DNA of 64,000 nucleotides, taken from NCBI RefSeq assembly GCF_026210795.1, contig NC_089435.1:124001-188000 (forward strand), read 5' to 3'. The translations under genes and the position numbers were made by a program. This DNA is from Rhizophagus irregularis (lineage: Eukaryota > Glomeromycota > Glomeromycetes > Glomerales > Glomeraceae). The notes beneath the pieces were generated by a model. It was not told where the DNA came from and did not search any database. It worked only from the letters and a program-made list of their open reading frames with translations. Of this stretch, positions 55,696 through 64,000 are shown one piece after another (within the stretch, counting starts at the first letter, position 1; each line of letters starts with the position of its first letter).

Positions 55696-55983
55696 GAGCT
55701 TAGATCCGGATTATCCGTTGAATATATCCGTTCACCTGTTTCTTTAAGCTAGTTTTTTTTTTTGAAATAGCTCGACTACTTATTCAAATCGGAACGTTAA
55801 TTAAACTAATCTCATTCCAAAAAAATACATATGGATTAATATTAAGTAATATGCCATTGTTAAAATTTTATTACATCATATTTACATTATATTCAGTGAA
55901 TATCCTATTTTCTTACGGATATATCCGTAACCCTAGGATATTCACTGAATAAGCCATTAGGATCATTCATCGGATCTAAGCTC
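55696..55983. mobile_element. Small TIR element with TA flanks
   Basis: Ends GAGCTTAGATCCG and its reverse complement CGGATCTAAGCTC, flanked by TA at 55694-55695 and 55984-55985. ATATCCG/CGGATAT and TTCAGTGAATATCCTA motifs inside pair across it. 288 bp, no ORF. Confidence 0.65.
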
Positions 55984-56247
55984 TATTACCTATGCTCCTG
56001 CTCATAAGGTCTTTGCTTGGAATTTGACATTGAAATACAGTAAAATGCAACAGATCGCTTTAGTACTATGAATAACGGAAAATCTTATTATTGGCTATAA
56101 AAATTTGGGGTTATCTCAAAAATTTAGGGTTAGGGTGTAGATAAGCTAATGGGATAGACGTAGAAACTTCGTCATGTTGTTCCGAACCTTTGTATTTATT
56201 TTTATTGTGCCAATAAAAGTTCTTGCCGGAGCTATGTGACGCAATGC

Positions 56248-56424
56248 TCATATCACAATAGCATTTGGTTTAGACAATCCGAGCTCATCATATTTTGAAA
56301 GACTTAAACCTTCCACAGGATTATCTAGTGCGTCTAATAGTGCGTTGTGTTCTGATACTCTGAATGCATCAGATCTAGAAAATGCGTCGAAATAATCCTT
56401 TTTTTGCTTGCTCCCTCGTGCCAT
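56248..56424 (-). CDS. Small ORF, 58 aa, possible exon
   Basis: MARGSKQKKDYFDAFSRSD at the start, then a charged, Leu-rich peptide ending SKPNAIVI. GC and codon choice look more coding than the flanks. No family recognised, no clear splice partners. It lies downstream (in minus sense) of the AAA ATPase. Confidence 0.3.
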   Translation of the reverse strand: MARGSKQKKDYFDAFSRSDAFRVSEHNALLDALDNPVEGLSLSKYDELGLSKPNAIVI

Positions 56425-56759
56425 CACACTCTCCGGTTAATGTATTAATTCTTAGTCATAAACCATTTTCTACATCTACATTCCTAGCATAGTCACCTAA
56501 TTGTTAACATGATCATTATTAAATATTTAAGAATCACTTTATCAATCTTATTAACATTGGAAAAAATTTTAGCTTCTGCAAAAATTATTATATATAATCG
56601 AAAAATTTACTAAAATTAAAGAACCCATATTCATATATGGCTGAACGATAATAAAAAATTACTTTTTTTGATCTCAATTTTATTTTTCTGCATTTTGCTA
56701 TTAGTTGTACTTATGCAAATATATATATATATATTTTTTTTTTAACTATTTAAATAAAG

Positions 56760-59700
56760 TTATAATTCTTGATTTTTATAAGATATATTTACAGTATCAT
56801 TAAATCCTATTCCTTTTACTCGTTTCTTTCTATTCCATGCACCATCACCATACATCCCATCCCATTTTCTTAGTTCTATTAAACTTGACATATCTTCTGA
56901 ACACGAAGGTGTTACTTGTTTAAGCGCCACTTGAAAATGATGTTCTTTTAGAACTCTAACATGTAATGATTGTTCTGTATTATTTTTTTTCAAATCATCA
57001 TTATTTTTGTCTATTTTATTAACATTATTAATAACTCTAGCCTTTTCACTCTCAGCATCTTCACGAACTGCAGCCAGAGCAGCGCTTATACATAAATTTT
57101 TCAAATCTGATCCGGAATAAAATTTGGTGGACCTAGCAAGATGGTTCAATGATATTAACGAATCAAGCTTTTCATCGCGAAGGTGCAAATTAAGTATCTG
57201 CTCACGATCTTTTTCATTTGGCAAATCAACTATAACCAATTTTATAATTATTATGTTAATAAGTAAGTCTCGAAATATTCATCTGATAGGAAAATTTTGT
57301 GATATACCTAATATTCTCCTTGGCATTCTTCTTAAAATGGCATCATCTAAATCAAATGGTCTATTTGTTGCACCCATAATCAATACCCCATCATTACGTG
57401 ATGTTAAACCATCCCACTCGGTCATAAATTGATTTATTATTTCCCGATGTGCACCATTATGAATGTCTGAGTGTCTAGAGCCAAAAATAGCATCCAATTC
57501 ATCCAAAAAAATAACACATGGAGATAATTTACGAGCAAGGGAGAAAATTGCCTGTCAAATAAAATATCAGCAAACAAGTATATATAAATAGATTTTATAT
57601 TAAGGGTAAATATATTGAATACGAATTCATACCCGGACATTCTTTTCACCTTCACCAACATACATGTCGTATACATCACTAGATTTAATATCTATTACTG
57701 TGCTACCACTTTCTTTAGCGACAGCTTTTGCAAGCATGGTCTTTCCTGTGCCTGGTGGACCAAATAATAATACACCAGAAATAAAATGTTTACTCAAGAC
57801 ACCATAGGAAAATGATTGCGGTCGCATTAAGGGCAGAGTAATCAATGTTTGAAGAGTTTGAACAATTGATTGAGCCACATGAATATCCGAGAATCCAACT
57901 AATATATTTTCTACAATAAGATTTGACAAATTAACATTTTAATTATTCACTCCTTATAAGTTTTCTTCAATAATTTACCTGGATCTACAACACAAGTCAG
58001 AAGTTTTTTTTCATATTTATCCAAGTCTTCTTTCCTTAGATTTTTTCGGTTCATTAAATTAATCTTACCATCACCAATTCCTTCGATGCTAACCAATTTT
58101 TCAGGACACTTACTCATGGAATTATTATTAGTCGTAGCAGACTCAACAAAATCTTTACGTAACTTCTGGTTAGTTTTTAAAATATTTGAAGCTTGAATAA
58201 AATGTTCAACGTCCAAATAAATTGAATCGTTTGATGGCGAAATGTTTTGATTAGAAAGGGCAATACCGATAGAATTTATTACCAAATGATGAACGCGTTC
58301 AAATCCCCAAACATCATTATCTATGCCTTCTAAAGGCGTAAATAGGTTTGCTAATTCCTTAATGTTATCAGTTTTAAAATACGCCCCTTTACTGGCACAA
58401 ATAGCTTTTAATGTGCGTACATTAATATGTCTTATTGCGATATTCTTGTCATGTGCTATCATTTTTTGTAAATTTTGAGCCTGTTCACTTGAAAATGGTG
58501 GTAGAATAGTTATATGTGTGAATGCTGCTAACATTGCTGGATTAGGAAATGTTTCAATGCTAACCCATTGGATTTCGTGAGAAGGTACATTGGAATTTAT
58601 CATAGACTTTTTATCCATAGCTAATAACGATGGAGAATAACCTGCAATAATCATGATTTGTTTTCCTAAATGTCTTTGATTCTGTACAGCCTCGACCAAG
58701 CCATTAATTAACGCGGTACAAAAAGTAGTTGGAACTAAATCTCCAACATCCCGAAAATATATTATTTTGGGGGATGACGATGAGTTGGATGATGATGGAG
58801 GTGATGCCGAAACTAAAGTTTCAAAAAATTGATCAATTTTGTCTAGGATTTCTTTCATTTCTGCTCGTAGAGACCCATTAGCTTGAGATGAATTATATTG
58901 AAAATTGTCAACCAAAGTTTTATTTTCATAAGCAGAATTACGGGATATTGAAGGTGACAATTCAAAACCTTCTTCTTCCTCCATAAATACATCATCCTCC
59001 AGTTCATTATCGGAAGAAAATGAAGAGGCTGTTGAATAGGGTGATGCTGCAATGTATGGATTAAAGCCTTTTAACTCAGAAAATAATGGCCATGGTGTTA
59101 CTAAAAAAATTATTTTAAAACATTATACTGTGAGTGCTTTGATCTTAACATATACATTTGATCAGCCGAAATCATCTCACCATTACCCTTCCGTGAAAAC
59201 ATATTGGCTGTCAATTCCATTAAATCTTGGCGATCAAATATTAATAAATCAGCACGTAAAGATGCTGCGATACTTTTGACAATCGAATCTAAATAAAATG
59301 ATGCTCCTTCCATAGGGCAATTTAATAGTAAATGGCCTCTTCTAGTAGGTACAGTATTACTCTTTGGAATTGGTAGCAGATTTGCACGTGCACTGAACAA
59401 AATTTCATCACGTATCCCATTATCCAAAGGATAAGGTAATGATTCAAAAGAATTGTTGTTATCTTTAAATGATAAATAGTTTTCTTTTAAGAACAATGGA
59501 GGTATTACTGGTTTATATGGACTTATAGTTTTTCGTAAACGTGAACGTAATTTTGGAAATGCTGTACGTAGTTTTCTTGGAGATCTGAGTAAATATTCTC
59601 CAACATTTTCTGCTCCTGTTTCAGAAAGTTGTGTTATACTTTCCTCTACTTGTTGTCTATTTTCAGCTTCATCGTGATTGGACGCTGAAACGGGTATTTC

Positions 59701-59919
59701 TTTTGCATTCGAAGAAGAAAAGCTACTTATATTATTGTCCTTGACAGGTTTCAACGGTGAACTACTATTATTCGGCAAATCATTGGGTGAGGTTGAAAAA
59801 GTCCTTGGAATAGTAGTTATACGAGTTATACGTTTAAAAAACTTTATTGAGCAAGCTGTTTTTTGTCTATTTACTATAAGTGCACATTGAAAGGTTCTAC
59901 CAGTTAAACTTCCAAGCAT
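56760..59919 (-). CDS. Mitochondrial AAA ATPase (MSP1/ATAD1-related AAA module), about 950 aa
   Basis: Five exons: 59919-59181, 59100-57979, 57910-57633, 57551-57308, 57229-56760. All introns have GT-AG ends, are 68-82 nt, and the joined frame is 951 codons. The first donor is chosen as GTGAG at 59180 because it alone, with GTAATG six bases earlier, keeps phase. The N-terminus is Arg-rich without acids and runs into RTFSTSPN, a typical presequence. Middle: Ser-rich low complexity and a long variable part. AAA module near residues 621-880: Walker A GPPGTGKT (671-678), SDVYDMYVGEGEKNVRAIF, Walker B VIFLDELDA (from 726), sensor GATNRPFDLDDA, arginine-finger region RRMPRR. The block is that of meiotic-clade AAA proteins such as MSP1, which extract membrane proteins. 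Length is more than twice MSP1, so it is the longer fungal relative. Intact; the best host gene in the window. Confidence 0.9.
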
Positions 59920-60642
59920 TCTTGATTGTTGCTAGAAACTTTCAAAAAAAAATATAGACAATCTTTAGGCATTACGTAAATATATAAAATTACGTTACAC
60001 TAATAACACTATGCAAACCCGTTTTAAAAAATTTTTTTTTTAATATATAAAATTCCCGGTACAAGTATACTGTATACCACAGATATCGTATGACTGCATG
60101 AGTTGATATTTAATAATGCATCGCGTAACTTTTGCTGTTTGCATCACCTTTTGTAAAATAATATACTAATCTACGAGCCACTTTTCGATTGACACTTAGA
60201 CAAAAGTTATATCGTACTTAGATCCGATTTCTACCGAAAGAGAGCATAGGTAAAAATGGTCGGCAATTTCACCTGACTTGCTAGATCTTCCTCATCTTCC
60301 TCAGTAATATTATTCATCACCGGCATCACTCCCCACCGCGCACAACCATGTCACCGGTCACGTGGGGTGAAATTTTGTATTTATTTCATGGGGAGTTGGA
60401 AATAAATGGGTAATCCGTACCAGAGTGGTGCTTAGGGCGGTTTGATTATAGCGTAGTATTAGATAGCGTTTGACTTTTGTTTTATCTTTTGTTCTTGTCT
60501 ATCTTTCTGTAATCTTGTTCACATGGATATTAAAAATAAAATAAATGGGTCCCTAGTGACCTTACAAAAATTTTTTATAACTACATTAATAACAAAAAAC
60601 TATGGTTTTCGCTTTTCATTAAATTTATAATACCCTTCCTTT
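59920..60642. promoter_or_regulatory. Shared divergent promoter region
   Basis: 723 bp between the divergent starts of the ATPase and the small gene at 60643. It contains GC-rich GTCACCGGTCACGTGGGG (about 60351), which includes CACGTG, and AAATAAATGGGT phrases repeated at 60403 and 60540 and again at 61240. No binding factor can be named. Confidence 0.4.
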
Positions 60643-60894
60643 ATGGAGAAAATTAATTCGTTAATTTGGAATCGCCGTAATACCCATGTTAAAGATTGGG
60701 AACGGGCTTTATCCATTACTAAAAACAAAAAAAGATTCTATAGACGACAACATTCGAATACTGTTGATGCACCACCAGTTCAAGACAATTTTACCGATCC
60801 GCAACCACGACGAGTTTATACACATCGCCGTATTGTCTCTTCTCCTTATTCTCGGGAAGGAGGTTTTTATAATGATCGTGCCCACATCAAGTAA
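60643..60894 (+). CDS. Small basic protein, 83 aa, perhaps first exon
   Basis: MEKINSLIWNRRNTHVKDW, then an Arg-rich region (RRVYTHRRIVSSPYSREGG). Stop TAA at 60892, but HIK-stop contains GTAACT, a possible donor at 60891, with acceptors at about 60985 or 61060 (GATTGGTAG), the latter adding a short hydrophobic, Arg-rich tail. Composition supports coding. No family recognised. Divergent from the AAA ATPase. Confidence 0.45.
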   Translation: MEKINSLIWNRRNTHVKDWERALSITKNKKRFYRRQHSNTVDAPPVQDNFTDPQPRRVYTHRRIVSSPYSREGGFYNDRAHIK

Positions 60895-61141
60895 CTTTTT
60901 ACATTCAGGACATTGGACCAGTCATCGTGATAATTTTTGGTTCGATAATATAGATTTATTTTCTTTTTTAAATAATAATTTTTTAGGAAATCTCATACTA
61001 GATACAGTACATAGTTTTTTTTTATGTTCTCATTTTTTTTATTTTTTCCCGATTGGTAGATGGGTTCTGGGACGATCTTGGATCCGACCCGTTCTCATTC
61101 TTTTCTTAAAGGTCAGGAATCGTCGCCTTTGGGCGGCTTGA

Positions 61142-62552
61142 TTGTTAGTGATAGAATTACTTTCGACTCATTTGTATGGTGTCCTTGTAATTTTTACTTC
61201 AATTTGGTTTTTCTGTAACATAAAAATAAAAATAAAAAAAATAAATGGGTAATCCCCTGGAGCGTGTCACTCATTAAATATTAACTAATTTAACTATTTT
61301 AAACTAAAATTAGTAATTTCCCGGCTATCTATATGAGACCGGGAAATAAATAACTAAACGAAGATTGGTCATTTATAAACTCAGCTAATCACTCGCAATT
61401 TTTAAAAATTAGTATGAAGGTGATAAGGTGATCATGAGTGACACTTAGTGCGACAGGGCATAAATTGGTGGTGTTACTACGGTAAATCACTTGCTAGCAA
61501 ATAATTTTCTGTCACGTGATAATAAATTTATGTATTTTTTATAACCTGTACAATGATTTTTTTTTTTACGTTTTAGAATTAGTGCCTTCAATTTTTTCAT
61601 TCTACTTCCTGTTCTATTTCGGTTGGGTTATAGAATAGTTTTTTCTTTTAATTCTAGCCAGGGCTTGATTTATTGGGCGATGATTCTACATTGTGTATTT
61701 TTATAATTTTCTAGTTTGTTAAAATTACCAAATTATCAATGTATTCTCCTGGCTTTATACCTTAAAATAAATAAATAAATAAACAATAATTTTTTTTTTT
61801 GTTACCTGCAGCACATTTAGTAATTTATTAAATAAAAAAATAAGTAGTACAAATAAATATACTATAAGAACTAAAATTCTATTTTAATTAAGTATAAATT
61901 AAAAGTTTTTTATTAATAATTAGCGAATTTGAGATCGAAAAATAGTATTATTTTAATTAAAATCATTTTGCCGTTTTCAAAAATGTGTACAATTTGACAT
62001 GTCTCAGTTAAAACTTTATTTATTTCAATCATTTTTTTCTAAAGAAATATCAAGATCTTGAGATTACGTTTGTAAAAATATCGATCTTTCACACATGGAT
62101 GATCGAATCGCTCTTTGCATACCGTGGATCGATATCAAACCCAAACTTTCTGAGAATATTATCTTATTGAATGTTAAATAAAGCACAGAGTATTTTGCAA
62201 AAAGCATCTGTATTCCGATTACTGATTACTGTGTACAGTGCACCATTCTTGTACAGAAGTTAGCATACATATATTTTTATTTTTCCAAATTCAAGTAAAA
62301 CAAATGATTATATTACAGATAAAAATATACATGACAATTTTTGTAACATCTGAATCGCAATGCACTTAATTAAAGCTTTAACTATTCAATAAGACCTATT
62401 TCTTGCAAATTAAAATATGTATCTTAAAACAATCAGTCAATAATTCTTGCTGTTTGAAATCGCTTCTATGTTGGGATTCCTAAATCTCACAAAACCGTAA
62501 TAATAGTAAGTTCAATTCGGCTGTATTTTCTGATGGGAGCCCCAAGACTAAA
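61142..62552. other. Intergenic, no gene recognised
   Basis: AT-rich. GTGTCACTCAT at about 61265 and its inverse ATGAGTGACAC at about 61434 suggest an old small TIR element. Poly-T and AAATAAATAAAT runs near 61555-61800. Nothing else. Confidence 0.5.
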
Positions 62553-64000
62553 TTAATTATTACTACAATTTTTCTTTTGAGGAGGTGAGGCTTCTGCATT
62601 TGCAATCATGGTATTATCATTATCAATTTGCAAAGGATCACTTGTAATATACGTCAATATACTATTAAAACTTGAAGTAATCAAGTCCTAATATAAAATC
62701 ATTAATTACATTAGTACCACACTACCACTGTATGTTGTACAAAATAGCCTGTGCAAAACAGTTACCCGCAACATCCATAAGTTTGAAGCAAAAATTGGCA
62801 ACTCTTTGAAAAGTAAGAATGCAATTGTTGGATAGGAGAACATCATCTCGAGTTTGAAATAGTAAATTCCAGCAAATGGCAGCACATACTATATACATAT
62901 AAGTTGTGATCTACAAGAATTTATGAATGGAAAAACATAAGTATACATCGTAGTAAATTTATCTATTCAGCTCATAAAATTTACCATATATTTGTACACC
63001 GTACACTTTATCCTCCTAAATTTTTCGAAGTCGCCTGAGTATTTGATGTATACATAATTCAAGATAATTTTAAGCATCTTTGCTGTTTTATTTCGATCCC
63101 CCACGTAATGGATATGATCAGGTTTTGATGGACTTCCTGAGACTTCCAAGGTCGAGAACTCTAAACCAATATCCAAAATTGACATTATTGCATCGATTTT
63201 ATTCCCAGAACACCGTCTATTATCATCTTTTAGTGAACGGTTGAGTAGAATAGCAGAACAACGCAAGGTCTTTTCACCCCTGTTGAAACATCAACCGTGT
63301 ATAATGAATGACTAACGGGTATGAAAAAAAAGCCATTACCTAACACATCAAAACTATTTTAACTTACCAGTAACATTTCAAAAGTGGTTTATCTTTAATT
63401 AACATTATATAGACGCGAGAGACATATCTGATAATATAATCATATTCGGTTTGCTCTTCTTTTGAAGAAATTTCTACTATTTGGGAACTGTTCCCGGCTA
63501 TGATAACACAAAAGTTCAACGAGTTCAATGTTAGCACAAATTCGATTGCAAAACAGAAATTATACAGGATATTTACTATATTTCATCAACTCCAAAGACA
63601 GCTTCTTCCATCTTATATTTCCCTCTTTGCGTAACTTTTCACATTCTGTCTTTATCGCATCACATAATCCTTTCACGGTGTTCTGACAAAATAAACATAA
63701 ATGGTCCCAGGAATTTTTTTCTCAATATTGGCTTATAAAAAACCAACAGCAAATCAAAATTCACTAAACATCCCTACCACATTTTTCGATATTTTTGTTA
63801 AATATTGCCTGACGTCTTCCGCCCGACCATCTTGATCAGCTAAGGAAATGGAGTCAGAATCTGACGCTAGCATAATTTTATTTGGCTCAGACATCAAAAA
63901 CTTCTCAATAGTGCTTATGATATTGTCCCACTGATATTTGAAGAGCTCTCGGGCTTTTGTCCCGGATGAACTGTTTGTGTCTATGATGTTGTAACGCATT
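62553..64000 (-). pseudogene. Six-exon gene of a PD-(D/E)XK-like Rhizophagus family, cut by window edge
   Basis: Exons (minus): up to 63778, 63682-63577, 63497-63368, 63279-62985, 62910-62766, 62687-62553; introns of 74-95 nt with GT-AG ends. The core exon reads CSGNKIDAIMSILD, LEFSTLEVSGSP and DRNKTAKMLKIILNYVY, a D...E-V-S arrangement as in the PD-(D/E)XK nuclease fold, followed by YFKLEMMFSYP and the C-terminal MLR-DLITSSFNSIL. Between exon 4 and exon 5 the expected frame is lost: two apparent single-base deletions (near 63005 and 62888) are needed to restore the VYGVQIY...YSMC-type block. Either a young pseudogene or two sequence errors. N-terminus is beyond the edge; activity is inference. 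Confidence 0.6.

Noticed and set aside
56125-56136. Interstitial telomere repeat (TTAGGGTTAGGG)
   Set aside because: Only two units in AT-rich sequence; expected by chance.
60686-61141. 151-codon plus frame overlapping the small basic gene
   Set aside because: Out of frame with the better coding frame at 60643-60894; runs through poly-T rich non-coding sequence.

Overview
The window looks like a transposon-dense stretch of an AT-rich fungal genome, most likely an arbuscular mycorrhizal fungus close to Rhizophagus. Visible reasons: very low GC, short GT-AG introns (about 60-90 nt) in almost every multi-exon gene, an AAA ATPase with a fungal-style mitochondrial presequence, and several protein families that I know as expanded in Rhizophagus (recognised from memory, not searched). 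No rRNA, tRNA, CRISPR array or prokaryotic operon is seen.

Layout. 1-1767: Gag-like reading frames of a Ty3/Gypsy relative (minus), cut by the left edge. 3273-4343: solo LTR. 4386-4951: broken orphan gene. 5291-8118: hairpin and tandem arrays. 8300-13984: one end of a decayed CACTA-type DNA transposon with two divergent genes, lying inside a decayed MULE (13985-16808) that a 1.19-kb foldback element also interrupts. 16964-19387: complete hAT element with TIRs and target duplication. 19828-25147: two hAT relics hit by further small elements, including a TA-flanked mariner-type element. 25380-26857: minisatellite split by a second solo LTR. 26858-31071: inverted Gypsy gag fragment carrying two nested foldback elements. 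31072-40237: complete Gypsy element with both LTRs. 40370-41385: array of about 20 hairpins. 41530-47500: two gene relics, more MITEs and a coding-like tandem repeat. 47500-51000: small hairpins and MITEs.

From about 51 kb rightward the content becomes gene-like: a small hypothetical ORF, a PD-(D/E)XK nuclease-like gene, a four-exon gene of a Rhizophagus-type family, a five-exon mitochondrial AAA ATPase of about 950 aa, a small basic gene divergent from it, and a six-exon gene of another PD-(D/E)XK-like family running off the right edge.

Unifying observations. (1) Nonsense mutations in the DNA-transposon relics are strongly biased to TGA: 12 of 12 in the MULE and the CACTA partner gene, the pattern expected from CGA to TGA transition at CpG. 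(2) The Gypsy elements carry a long N-terminal Gag extension with a repeated CxxC...CxxC module. (3) A 363-bp foldback MITE has the same CAC-A/T-AGTCGAA terminus as the CACTA element. (4) Three tandem arrays are built of hairpins or of strictly alternating subunits. (5) Many insertions keep exact target duplications (3, 4, 8 or 9 bp, or TA), so insertion order can be read.
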